Assembly: GCA_949878435.1 (NCBI GenBank)
Contig: CATLAK010000013.1
Span: forward strand, 1-64,000
Direction of reading: 5' to 3'
Source: an uncultured Lachnospiraceae bacterium
GTDB lineage: Bacteria > Bacillota > Clostridia > Lachnospirales > Lachnospiraceae
DNA length: 64,000 nt
Both the position numbers and the translations under genes were made by a program. Every line of letters starts with the position of its first letter. The stretch's first letter is position 1. The notes under the pieces are model-generated. The model did no database searches and was not told the DNA's origin. It was given only the letters and a program-made list of their open reading frames with translations. This document shows positions 7,543 through 15,750 of this stretch, in pieces.

Positions 7543-9670
7543 GCCAAATGTCTCCTTCTTTCCAAAATCTATAACCGTTATCTATAAGATATTGAATTTC
7601 TTTAGCATAGTAAGAATCTCCTCCTATGTATTTCGCAGGGTCATGCGATAAATATATCTCTCTACCAGAACTTGTTTGGATATCTAAAAATCTTTCATTG
7701 ATTTTCCATATTTCCTGAGATGAATATTGCGAACTTAAGTCATCCCAATTTTCAAGATTAAAATATTGAGCATTCATATCCTTCGCTACTGCATCATAAC
7801 TTGTAGGAGAACCACTTTCATATTTTCCCAATACAACTGCATCTGCATTATTCGCACCTTTAATTGCATTAAAAGCATATTCTTCTGCCTCTGAAATGGT
7901 AAGTGTTTTACTTCCTGCACCACCCCCACTATTATCATACGCCGCCACCTGCCCAATATTTGTCACCCTCTGGTCCTTCACATACAAATCAGGGTTCATC
8001 AGCCCCATCATAAAAATGATTTCGCTTCCAGACTGGGACGCTTCCTCTATCTTCTGATAGCCTTCCTCCCCCACCATATTTTCCATCACATTTGTGCCAA
8101 CCACCCCTTCCAGTGAATCACTTGCTTTCACTGCCATATTGGAAAAGGTAATCGTATATCCCACTGTTCCGGTCAGTGCGATCTCCTCCGGCGCATCCAG
8201 GAACGGACGGTACCTGATGAATTCACATCCGCATAACACGCCCGATTTGGACAGCCCGTCGAATGCAAAGTTCATGGTAAAACCGCTGTCGCTTCCTCCT
8301 GTGGGCGGATTGCTCCGGGTTCCCTTCGGGGATATGTCCTTCTGCCTCTCCCTGCTTCCGGCTTCGCTTCTGTACATGTTGATCTCAAGCGGCGTCTGCG
8401 CATGTATCTTGGATGCCCGGATTCTTATTGTTCCTGCTGCCGTCATCTTTATGTTCCCTGCACCGCTTAAAGAAATCCTTTCCTGATCAAAAAGCCCTGC
8501 TTCCCCTCCCTTCCCCTGAAAAGTCATCTTTGACGGATGCAGGCAGATTCTCTTGCCTGCTGCGGTGGTAAAGGTTCTCTCCTGCACGCTTGGCATGGCT
8601 GCTCCGTTTGCTCTTATATTTTCTGTCGCAATTCCTTCTGACGCAGTCTCCGAACCAAAGCACACCCTGACGGAAGTGTTCTGTTCCGGCATGCTGTACA
8701 TAATATTTCCAGATGCCGGCTGCCAGTCCCATTCATGCTCGGCTCCCCCTCTTGCACCGTCAATATCGAACCGCACCCTTACCTTCTCTTCCCGTGTCTG
8801 GACGACCGTTCCCGTCAGCTCTGTTCCCCTGAGATTTGTATGCGGAATCCTGGGAATATACCAGTTCCCCATGTTTCCAATCCAATAAGTGTATTTGACC
8901 TCCTCCCTGTCCAGGGAAACACATTTTTTAAAGATAGGATAGCTTTCCCTACCCATATCGATATAGTCGCCTATCATAAACGCTTCATCGCTGACTATAA
9001 TGTAATATAAAAATCCCCCTTTTGCAATACCAGCCTGGTCTGCATTTGCCTTATAAAATTGATCATTCACTCCCACATGGTAATCTGTGATCTGGCAGCG
9101 GACCATTCTTCCTTCCCGCATCCCAAAATCAAAATCAGGATTTCCTGTAAAGCAATCTGCATACAGCGGTATATGAAGTCTGCTTCCTACACGGAGCAGG
9201 AACTCCCAATCCGTTTCCCCATATTGTATCAGAGGCTCATTCAATGTACTTTCTGCCTCCTTGACAAATCTGACCGCATTCCCCCCATACGGCTCCATCA
9301 CCCGTTCTACCGCTTGCTTGTAAGTCATCGCTTTATCCTGAAAAGACCTATAATTCTTTTTCTTATCCAGCATTTCACTAGCTGTCACGATATTCATCTT
9401 GATACAGCAAAAACCATTTTCTATAAAAAGCTCTGCTTCATTCACGATTCCCCTAAATAAGATAAGATTATCCTCGCCGCTTGCAATAACACTGACCGGT
9501 ATATCCTTTTGACAATTTAAAATCATTCCGGCTTCCGCACCGTCTTCAAGTACCCCTTTTACCATACACAATCCATGCTTATTTGCCTCCGACACGATCC
9601 GCAGCGCGGTGACATACTTTAGCTTTAATGCGGAAAGAATCTTTATGTTTCCGCTGGTCATTACACTCAT
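7529..9670 (-). CDS. full-length VgrG-like spike with C-terminal polymorphic toxin tip
   Basis: The protein has 713 aa. Residues ~1-270 correspond to the gp27-like base of VgrG/Pvc8 spikes (Y-G-E-T-D-W-E-F-L motif near 150). Residues ~280-370 form the gp5-type OB domain (G-T-E-L-T-G-T-V-V). Residues ~390-470 are spike repeats of the G-N-I-K-M-T-A-A-G-T-I type. Residues ~496-583 are the shared pre-toxin core ending VAAYDNSGGG, and the last ~130 are a toxin tip with V-V-L-G-K-Y, W-K-I-N-E-R-F-L and L-S-H-D-P. I do not know the tip's activity; similar tails cap LXG/Rhs-type toxins. Compared with the silent copies, 135 residues of hydrophobic pre-toxin sequence are missing, removed in frame at an 8-base repeat (8176-8183). 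It is the only copy with an intact 5' end, joined to the upstream operon by a 24-base gap. Confidence 0.88.
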   Translation of the reverse strand: MSVMTSGNIKILSALKLKYVTALRIVSEANKHGLCMVKGVLEDGAEAGMILNCQKDIPVSVIASGEDNLILFRGIVNEAELFIENGFCCIKMNIVTASEMLDKKKNYRSFQDKAMTYKQAVERVMEPYGGNAVRFVKEAESTLNEPLIQYGETDWEFLLRVGSRLHIPLYADCFTGNPDFDFGMREGRMVRCQITDYHVGVNDQFYKANADQAGIAKGGFLYYIIVSDEAFMIGDYIDMGRESYPIFKKCVSLDREEVKYTYWIGNMGNWYIPRIPHTNLRGTELTGTVVQTREEKVRVRFDIDGARGGAEHEWDWQPASGNIMYSMPEQNTSVRVCFGSETASEGIATENIRANGAAMPSVQERTFTTAAGKRICLHPSKMTFQGKGGEAGLFDQERISLSGAGNIKMTAAGTIRIRASKIHAQTPLEINMYRSEAGSRERQKDISPKGTRSNPPTGGSDSGFTMNFAFDGLSKSGVLCGCEFIRYRPFLDAPEEIALTGTVGYTITFSNMAVKASDSLEGVVGTNVMENMVGEEGYQKIEEASQSGSEIIFMMGLMNPDLYVKDQRVTNIGQVAAYDNSGGGAGSKTLTISEAEEYAFNAIKGANNADAVVLGKYESGSPTSYDAVAKDMNAQYFNLENWDDLSSQYSSQEIWKINERFLDIQTSSGREIYLSHDPAKYIGGDSYYAKEIQYLIDNGYRFWKEGDIWHAIR

Positions 9671-9694
9671 ATTCTTTTCCCTCCTACACTTCTG

Positions 9695-10363
9695 TCAGAT
9701 AATCCTTTGTATCCATTTGATGATTCCCTTTCCCTGGCTGCATTGGAACCCACTATAAAAAACCTCCTCAACGCTGCAATAAAGAATTGCTCCGTCAAAC
9801 GGGTCATAAAGCATTACCCATTCTCCCTCCATGCACATGATGACAAGAGAATGGCATTCCTTTTTTCCTTCGCTGACAAAATTCCCGATTATATACGCAT
9901 TGTGCTGCACGGATTCCATTGCCTTACTTTGATACTTATCCATGAACGAACAATCATCATAAAAACTTCCAATGCATTCTACTTCCGGCCGGCTGCTATG
10001 TATATCTCCTGTCAGGTAATACTTGATTCCCCGTGCTTTTGCCTCATCATCTCCTGCCACATCACCGCTATATCCCTGATATTTGCTTGTATTGGCATTC
10101 ATCACGATAGCCCTCTGCCATGCATCTATCCTCACTTTATCTCCGCTTTGGATTTCCCAGTTGATGCCCTCCATATCATTTGTCTCCACCCCGCTTTCAT
10201 ATTGAGCATGTGTGACCTGCCCACACATAGGCGCGGTCTCATTTACCAATTCAAATCCATATTCCTTATGCAGCCGTTTATATTGTTCGCCTACTATCTT
10301 ACAGGCAGCCGCCCAACACCAGTGTTTTCTGTTTTGAATATAACCAATTAATTGCTGGTTCAC
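9695..10363 (-). CDS. papain-like cysteine peptidase of the spike operon
   Basis: The protein has 222 aa and overlaps the PAAR-like gene by four bases (ATGA). The N-terminus reads Q10-N-R-K-H-W-C16-W-A-A-A, the oxyanion Gln and nucleophile Cys pattern of papain-fold peptidases (C39/C70-like). C-terminal C-H-S-L-V-I-M and M-L-Y-D-P-F-D supply the expected His and Asp. No signal peptide is seen. Placed between the tip protein and the toxin-bearing spike, it could cut the toxin free after delivery, process the spike, or be an effector itself. The fold call is fairly firm; the role is inference. Confidence 0.72.
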   Translation of the reverse strand: MNQQLIGYIQNRKHWCWAAACKIVGEQYKRLHKEYGFELVNETAPMCGQVTHAQYESGVETNDMEGINWEIQSGDKVRIDAWQRAIVMNANTSKYQGYSGDVAGDDEAKARGIKYYLTGDIHSSRPEVECIGSFYDDCSFMDKYQSKAMESVQHNAYIIGNFVSEGKKECHSLVIMCMEGEWVMLYDPFDGAILYCSVEEVFYSGFQCSQGKGIIKWIQRII

Positions 10364-11124
10364 GCATCCCCCTTTTCTACCGGATTCTTTCTATCCCCCC
10401 GGTAATACCCCACTACCTTATGAAAATCTTCCGAGTTATAAAAATCCTCTTCAAATACAAGTGTCCCCTGTCCGGAATCTATGGGCTCTATCAATCCTCC
10501 ATACTTGCAAATAAGAAAAGATCCCGTAGTGACCGTATTATTTCCTAAGATCTTGGCTCCGCTTTGTTCCGTTAACCGTCTTGCCCCCGGATTTTTATCC
10601 CCATTATCAACGATTCTGCTATCAGAATAAGTATCATTCCAGCAGCCAACAATCACTGGCTGACATTTATGTCCCGTTACCGTTCCCGGTACGCCATCCT
10701 TTGCATTGCGAGCCGTCTTCCCATACGTCTTTACCTCTGTCTGCGGCGGCTGACCGTCCTGCGGCATACAGACGCCAAAGAAGGTTACATTACATTTTTC
10801 AAGTCCGCACAAAGGCTCCGCCACACACTCCAGTTCATGCAGCACCGGATGTTCCCCCACATACACGCCATGACACTTGGGAAGGTTGATTTTTCTTTTA
10901 TGGCTCCCATTACTGCATACCAGCGTCGCTCCCCGCACAAGATATTCATACTGCCCTGTTTCACTATGATTCCTTGCATATTCCCTTATTTTAGCCTCTG
11001 CTTCCGCTTCATCTGTACAATCCTTGCCTTTCGCCGCATCTACCTGTCCCTGCATCTGGTCTATCAATTCCTGCGACTGTTTTTCCAATGCAATCAAACT
11101 ATCCGCTCTTTCAATTTCACTCAT
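10360..11124 (-). CDS. DUF4280 PAAR-like spike-tip protein
   Basis: The protein has 254 aa and overlaps both neighbours by four bases. An N-terminal helical part (residues 1-55, rich in Glu/Lys/Ala) precedes the DUF4280 domain: Y-L-V-R-G-A-T-L-V-C-S-N-G at ~62, then C-x-P-Q-D-G-Q-P-P, G-H-K-C-Q-P-V-I-V-G-C-W, and T-T-G-S-F-L-I-C-K-Y-G-G. Spaced Cys and the repeating G-S-F-L-x-C motif are those of PAAR-like tips that sharpen VgrG spikes. Its position directly ahead of the spike-toxin gene fits. Ten or so Cys suggest metal or disulphide stabilisation. Confidence 0.85.
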   Translation of the reverse strand: MSEIERADSLIALEKQSQELIDQMQGQVDAAKGKDCTDEAEAEAKIREYARNHSETGQYEYLVRGATLVCSNGSHKRKINLPKCHGVYVGEHPVLHELECVAEPLCGLEKCNVTFFGVCMPQDGQPPQTEVKTYGKTARNAKDGVPGTVTGHKCQPVIVGCWNDTYSDSRIVDNGDKNPGARRLTEQSGAKILGNNTVTTGSFLICKYGGLIEPIDSGQGTLVFEEDFYNSEDFHKVVGYYRGDRKNPVEKGDA

Positions 11125-11660
11125 CTTTCTTCCTGCTCCTTTACTTCCAATTCATTTAAGCCAATACCCGTTACATTCCTTTTCAAAATGCTTTCTACCA
11201 GGTCCAGCCTGCCCACCATATAATAATGTCCCACGCCTCCTAGTCGGAATATGGCTTTACCTTCCGTTCTTTCATAGTCAATCACTCCCCTCTTAAGCAG
11301 GCTTTTATTTAAATTGAACACACTGCTCTCATCTAGGCAGTCCACCTCCTGAAGGATAGGAATATAGTAGATGCCTGCCTTTTCATTTTTGCCGTCCAGC
11401 AGCACCACCTCTTTGTAAATAATATGTGAATCATACATGTCAAAAACAGCTTTCACTTCCGCTGAAACCATAGGAAAAGGTCTATCCACAATACTTGTGA
11501 AAACAGTGTTCTCGCTCTCATCGATTGCAAGAATCTGCCTTTTAGGAATTTTATAGGCATCATGAAAATTAAACTTTCTATCGTCTATTTTTCCAAACCA
11601 GCTCTTAAGTTTTGGATAATTCGTAAATATCTCGTCCGTGCCCAAGATAAAAAACTTCAT
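11121..11660 (-). CDS. spike-operon accessory protein, Imm11/DUF1629-like
   Basis: The protein has 179 aa and overlaps the DUF4280 gene by four bases. Its layout (F-P-M-V-S-A-E-V, G-I-Y-Y-I-P-I-L, V-D-C-L-D-E-S-S, I-F-R-L-G-G, then L-D-L-V-E-S-I-L-K-R..G-I-G-L-N-E-L) parallels the Imm11/DUF1629 protein at 530-1078, though the two are far diverged. No membrane segment is seen. In this position, ahead of the tip and spike, a chaperone or adaptor role is as likely as immunity. The assignment is tentative. Confidence 0.5.
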   Translation of the reverse strand: MKFFILGTDEIFTNYPKLKSWFGKIDDRKFNFHDAYKIPKRQILAIDESENTVFTSIVDRPFPMVSAEVKAVFDMYDSHIIYKEVVLLDGKNEKAGIYYIPILQEVDCLDESSVFNLNKSLLKRGVIDYERTEGKAIFRLGGVGHYYMVGRLDLVESILKRNVTGIGLNELEVKEQEER

Positions 11661-11663
11661 AGT

Positions 11664-12257
11664 TTAGCCCTCCCTCCCGATTTCCACCATCTTTTCCATA
11701 TACGTTCCATACAAAATCTTTATATCTTCCGATCTTAACCGCTCCCAGACAGGCAATTCTGTCAGCCTTTTTACTGCTTTATCTAGGAAAAACATTGAAA
11801 TATACGCATGGCACAAAACATACCTTCTTCTGATCTCATTTACTTCATATTTCCTTAAGCGGATGATTTCCTTCGAAGCCTCTTCTTCATATCGATTCAT
11901 ATCTCTTTCCACCTCTTTATAAAGGAACTCCGGAACCCAGTAAAAGCACATTGGGTTTTCATCCGCATAAAGCCTTTCATCAAATAATGCCACCTGCATT
12001 TCATAGCTTCGTGTAATTACGCCGCTATTTAACGGCGATATGATAATGTATTTTAAGTTTTTATTTTGACATCCATATCTTTCTTCCCACCGCGTCAGCA
12101 GTTTATGCATTTCTTCAATAAACTCATTTTCATAACTTAATCCATTATCTTCGTAATCCCTCTCAATACTGCTTACCCTGTCTTTCCATATTTTTAAAAG
12201 TATTTTTTCTGATATCTGCCACAACTTCTGTTCGCGGGCTTGATAATCCTCCTGCAT
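11664..12257 (-). CDS. hypothetical helical protein of the spike operon
   Basis: The protein has 197 aa, with three bases between its stop and the next gene. It is largely helical and charged (clusters E-V-E-R-D-M-N-R-Y-E-E-E-A and K-Y-E-V-N-E-I-R-R-R-Y), without membrane segments. I do not recognise a family. Its conserved-looking place between a spike and a PAAR-like gene suggests an assembly or loading factor. Confidence 0.55.
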   Translation of the reverse strand: MQEDYQAREQKLWQISEKILLKIWKDRVSSIERDYEDNGLSYENEFIEEMHKLLTRWEERYGCQNKNLKYIIISPLNSGVITRSYEMQVALFDERLYADENPMCFYWVPEFLYKEVERDMNRYEEEASKEIIRLRKYEVNEIRRRYVLCHAYISMFFLDKAVKRLTELPVWERLRSEDIKILYGTYMEKMVEIGREG

Positions 12258-12279
12258 CTTAAACCTCCTTCTTTACCGG

Positions 12280-13278
12280 TTAATTCAGGTTCAGCCGCGC
12301 GCCATAAAAGCGCATTTCGCCATCCATATTCATTTGTATATTCCCTTGCTTTAACAGAATATTATCTTTTGCATACAGCTCAAGCTTAGAATTTGCACTC
12401 GTGATTTCCACAGCATCAGCCGCTTCAATTGCTATATTTTTATCACTGATGATTTTAATTCCTTCCTCGTCAAGAATTTCAATACTCATTCCCGCATTGT
12501 TTGTCATAATAAGAGACTTAGGAGTCAATAAGATTTCCTTTCCATGTTTGTTCATAATAGATTTGTAATCCGGATTTTTCCTTTCACTTCCATTGGACGA
12601 TTCCACATGAACGGAACTGACTACATATGCCCCACTCTCGTCTTCCGTGGGAATACGAAGCCTGATTTTGTCCCCCGCTTCCGGCATACAATACCACCCC
12701 GTTCCATCCGGCGTAGAGTACGGCGTCGCATAATCGAACCAGCGTCTGCCGGCTTTCGCCTTATTTTCGTCCTGTTCAAGTTCTACCTGTACTTTATCTT
12801 TTTCTACCGCCGTGACAACACCTGTAAGCGATGCCCCTGTACATTTTTCATTATACTTTTTATCCCTCGCCATCCCGCCTTTATTTACCAGACGGTACGT
12901 GTGATATAATTCATTTCCCTCCAATTTCGTCCAAGCTTCTGCAATCCACAAATCTATACCATTAAGATTCACCCACTCGCCAACATTATGGATTTCTCTC
13001 AGCTTTACCAGATAATTGCAAGGACTTTCATTGTTTTTTATTACCGAGTATTCATTTGATGTTATCTTACTTATAAATCCTGCCTTCGGCTCTCCCAAAT
13101 GCAGTTCTATCCCTCTGTAATAGCAATCCGCATAAATATCTGTTCCAAAGTGGCTCGCAAGCCTTCTTGCAAATTCCCAATCTGTTTCATGATATTGCAA
13201 AAGGCATCCCGAAATCTGTGCTCCCTCCCCTGCCGACATCATACATCTGCTCGAACCTCTATTCCATTTGGCAATCAC
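12280..13278 (-). CDS. VgrG-like spike lacking its N-terminal domain
   Basis: The frame has 332 aa. It aligns with the full-length spike from about residue 125 onward (L-L-Q-Y-H-E-T-D-W-E-F matches L-I-Q-Y-G-E-T-D-W-E-F), so most of the gp27-like base is missing. An OB domain follows (G-A-S-L-T-G-V-V, ~147-215), then spike repeats with K-I-I-S-D-K-N-I-A-I-E-A-A-D-A-V pattern to the end. It has no toxin tip. The listed start is GTG at 13278 with no good ribosome site; an ATGATG near 13240 with AGAGG upstream is an alternative. In-frame sequence upstream (E-W-V preceded by TGA at ~13292) continues the homology, so this may be a decayed gene. Confidence 0.7.
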   Translation of the reverse strand: MIAKWNRGSSRCMMSAGEGAQISGCLLQYHETDWEFARRLASHFGTDIYADCYYRGIELHLGEPKAGFISKITSNEYSVIKNNESPCNYLVKLREIHNVGEWVNLNGIDLWIAEAWTKLEGNELYHTYRLVNKGGMARDKKYNEKCTGASLTGVVTAVEKDKVQVELEQDENKAKAGRRWFDYATPYSTPDGTGWYCMPEAGDKIRLRIPTEDESGAYVVSSVHVESSNGSERKNPDYKSIMNKHGKEILLTPKSLIMTNNAGMSIEILDEEGIKIISDKNIAIEAADAVEITSANSKLELYAKDNILLKQGNIQMNMDGEMRFYGARLNLN

Positions 13279-13421
13279 CCATTCTATTTTTCAATTTTTC
13301 ATTCCATTACACACTTCATTTATTTCATAACATTTCCCACAAATTTTTCCATCAGCACTAATTTTTTTCCCTCCTCATGCCGATAACAATTGTAACCAAT
13401 ATGACCAAGGAGGGTGAAATT
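13279..13421. other. divergent intergenic region with a ribosome-site relic
   Basis: On the minus strand a strong GAGGAGGG (about 13370) faces the truncated spike, but every reading frame behind it closes within a few codons. The frame that continues into the spike starts with non-standard ATT and is closed by TGA. This looks like the original start region of the spike gene after an N-terminal deletion. On the plus strand the stretch carries the ribosome site of the gene at 13422. Confidence 0.45.
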
Positions 13422-14054
13422 ATGAGCGTAAATGGAGTTACAGGTGCAAGCAACGCGTATAGTACATACGCAACAAACACAAAAGGCACCGAAACCAAAA
13501 CAGACAGCAAAGCAGAAACTTCCAAAGAGACCACATCTGCTGAATCCACCGGTGTAGTGTACGAGCCTTCAAAAGAAACTACTTCCACCAAGAAGTATAA
13601 GCCCGATACCAATATGATTGCTAAAATGAAAGCAGATGCTGAGGCAAGGACCTCACAGTTAAAGAGTCTGGTAGAGAAGATGCTCACCAAACAGGGTGAA
13701 ACCTACGGAAAGGCAAACGATATCTGGAGCCTTTTATCCAGTGGCAAGTTCACGGTAGATGCTGCGACCAAAGCGCAGGCACAGGCTGATATCGCTGAAG
13801 ACGGATACTGGGGCGTATCTCAGACTTCCCAGCGTATCCTTGATTTTGCTACAGCTTTAACAGGCGGCGACCCTGACAAGATTGAAGAAATGCGTGCTGC
13901 ATTTCAAAAAGGCTTCAAACAGGCTACCAAGACTTGGGGCGGAAGTCTTCCCGATATCTCACAGAAGACTTATGATGCTGTTATGAAGGGATTTGACAAG
14001 ATGGCTGAGGATGCTGGTCTTAAGACAGCTGAGACGTCAAAGACGGAAGAATAA
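13422..14054 (+). CDS. uncharacterised Ser/Thr/Lys-rich protein
   Basis: The protein has 210 aa. The ATG at 13422 is chosen because AAGGAGGG sits at 13407-13414; a longer frame from 13377 has no site. The first ~65 residues are low-complexity (Thr, Ser, Lys, Glu: T-K-G-T-E-T-K-T-D-S-K-A), and the rest is helical with no Cys and no membrane segment. There is no classical signal peptide, but the disordered polar N-terminus followed by a helical body resembles proteins exported by flagellar- or contractile-type machines. It is transcribed away from the spike operon and ends in a strong terminator. Function unknown. Confidence 0.7.
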   Translation: MSVNGVTGASNAYSTYATNTKGTETKTDSKAETSKETTSAESTGVVYEPSKETTSTKKYKPDTNMIAKMKADAEARTSQLKSLVEKMLTKQGETYGKANDIWSLLSSGKFTVDAATKAQAQADIAEDGYWGVSQTSQRILDFATALTGGDPDKIEEMRAAFQKGFKQATKTWGGSLPDISQKTYDAVMKGFDKMAEDAGLKTAETSKTEE

Positions 14055-14078
14055 TCACAATCCAAAATCGATTTACGC

Positions 14079-14112
14079 AAAGACTCAAAGCAGACCTGCT
14101 TTGAGTCTTTTT
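14079..14112 (+). terminator. rho-independent terminator
   Basis: A perfect 15-base stem (AAAGACTCAAAGCAG with its complement) and a minimal loop run into TTTTT, 25 bases after the stop of the gene at 13422-14054. Confidence 0.9.
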
Positions 14113-14134
14113 CAGAAAATTAATACGCTTGAGT

Positions 14135-14174
14135 AAAATAGCGGATGCCGCTTGAAACGGTCATCCGCTATTTT
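14135..14174 (-). terminator. terminator of the sipL-like gene
   Basis: An inverted repeat AAAATAGCGGATG / CATCCGCTATTTT touches the stop codon of the minus-strand gene. On the minus strand it reads into AAAATAGCGGATG..CATCCGCTATTTT followed by ACTC, so it works best as a two-way terminator between convergent genes. Confidence 0.7.
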
Positions 14175-15745
14175 TACGCATTCTTTACAATTAAAATCTT
14201 ATCGCCCGCCCTCACCTCATCAGACGTAAGATCGTTGGTCTGCTTGATTACTGACACCGGCACATAATAGCGTTTCCCGATATCCCACAAGCTTTCTCCT
14301 TCTTTGACCATGTATACGGCAATTCCCGGCAGAGATGCCATTTTTTCCATATCCGGTTCTGACACCACAATCTGCTCTACAATCTTTTCCTGCCATGTGC
14401 TGTAGACATTGGATCTGAAATAAAGAACACATTTCACATCCACTTCTCCGTTATCGATAATCGCCACCACAATCTGATCTACAAAAGCCTGCACAGGATA
14501 GATACAGTTCTCAGTGATTCCATCCGCCTCCAGCATATATTGGAACGGTATGGTTCCCTTAATCACGCCATACTTATCTTCTTCGCTGCTGCACTCATAG
14601 AAAATCTGCATATTTACAACACCGGTAAGGTCAATCCCTCCCTCCGCCACACTTTGCCCCGTTATCTGAAGCTTGGAAGTGGTGTGCAGGATTTTATGCA
14701 GGATTATCTTCTCATCCTCACACTTAAAATGTCCTGACAGCTTTGTCTTGCCGCTGCTTCTCGACAAAAGTCTTCTAAAATCTGCATTCTTTTCCAAAAC
14801 CGATACTTCATTTACTACACCATATACATCCGACAAAAGATCGATTTTTTCCTCCTCATAAACACAGATATCCAAGTCCAGGCATTGTTCAAAGGTAATC
14901 ACTCTCTCCTCTCCGTCAAAATCCGGTCTCACTTCCACTTCTCTGTTTTCAGCTGTAAAACGAATTTCCGGTATCATCCCCTCCCGTGCACCCGGGCAGT
15001 CTAAGCTTCCTGCAAAAGGCAGTGTAGTTTCATAGTGGCAAAGATCCTCATCTTCCCCTTCTCCCCTGTAGAGGAAAAAGGCGCGCAGTTCGCCCTGCAC
15101 ACTTATTTTGTCCTCCAGCACCTTGAACTCCACTGCATCAGGCGTTATTTCTGACCAGACCATTGTAGAAATGTTAGGGAAGCTTCCCGGAATTTCCACT
15201 TCTTCTTTCACTCTGAAGATGTCTTTTTTCTTAATGGTCATAGCCGCTATATCCAGCGTTTTTTTCCGAAATTCCACCGGTTCCTCACTGTAAAGGTCTA
15301 CCGCCGTCTCCTCATCACAGATTTCCCCACAGGCAAGCATCAAAGTCACCACCGACTGTATGCTGAGTTTTCTGGAATTGATCAGCCCGATGCTCAAGTC
15401 CTCCAGTTCCCAGTCCACACTCACATTGTCCCCGCCTCTGATACCCTCCATAAAAACCATCTCGTCAAAGGGAATCTCCCCTTCCATGTCCGCCACATCG
15501 CTTCTGCCCGAAGATGCTGCTCCGTTTTCTGCCAGATACAGAACATGAAAGCGCATGCGTCCTTTCACATTTGCGTGATCGTCGCTCACTTTCACCTCTT
15601 CGATCATCACATTTCCTCTATCCATGATCAGCTTCGCTGCGTCTGGGCGGGAATCAGATATGATCACGTCATCCTCCAGCGTCATCTGCGTCTGGGCTTT
15701 TGATTTGATGTTGTCAGTATGTATATTCCGTTTAATCAGCTCCAC
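14174..15745 (-). CDS. sipL: SipL-like spore-coat morphogenesis protein (DUF3794/SPOCS plus LysM)
   Basis: The protein has 523 aa and starts at GTG behind GGGAGGT. It consists of DUF3794 (SPOCS) repeats that begin with an N-terminal segment R-P-D-A-A-K-L-I, contain V-K-G-R-M-R-F-H-V-L-Y and end with a C-terminal LysM motif (V-K-E-G-E-S-L-W-D-I-G-K-R-Y, ~residues 478-522). This is the architecture of clostridial SipL, which binds SpoIVA and is needed to attach the coat around the forespore. Proteins with DUF3794 and LysM are frequent in clostridia, so a paralogue is possible. A related inverted repeat (15751-15765 with 15783-15797) covers its ribosome-site region. Confidence 0.82.
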   Translation of the reverse strand: MELIKRNIHTDNIKSKAQTQMTLEDDVIISDSRPDAAKLIMDRGNVMIEEVKVSDDHANVKGRMRFHVLYLAENGAASSGRSDVADMEGEIPFDEMVFMEGIRGGDNVSVDWELEDLSIGLINSRKLSIQSVVTLMLACGEICDEETAVDLYSEEPVEFRKKTLDIAAMTIKKKDIFRVKEEVEIPGSFPNISTMVWSEITPDAVEFKVLEDKISVQGELRAFFLYRGEGEDEDLCHYETTLPFAGSLDCPGAREGMIPEIRFTAENREVEVRPDFDGEERVITFEQCLDLDICVYEEEKIDLLSDVYGVVNEVSVLEKNADFRRLLSRSSGKTKLSGHFKCEDEKIILHKILHTTSKLQITGQSVAEGGIDLTGVVNMQIFYECSSEEDKYGVIKGTIPFQYMLEADGITENCIYPVQAFVDQIVVAIIDNGEVDVKCVLYFRSNVYSTWQEKIVEQIVVSEPDMEKMASLPGIAVYMVKEGESLWDIGKRYYVPVSVIKQTNDLTSDEVRAGDKILIVKNA

Positions 15746-15750
15746 AAAAA

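Noticed and set aside
1089..8500. Repeated segments as a CRISPR array or transposon copies
   Set aside because: Repeat units are hundreds of bases long, coding, and always stand before a toxin-immunity pair. No spacers, cas genes, transposase or target duplications.
7529..13278. Prophage tail region
   Set aside because: Only spike, tip and toxin functions are present. No tape measure, tube, terminase, capsid, integrase or lysis genes.
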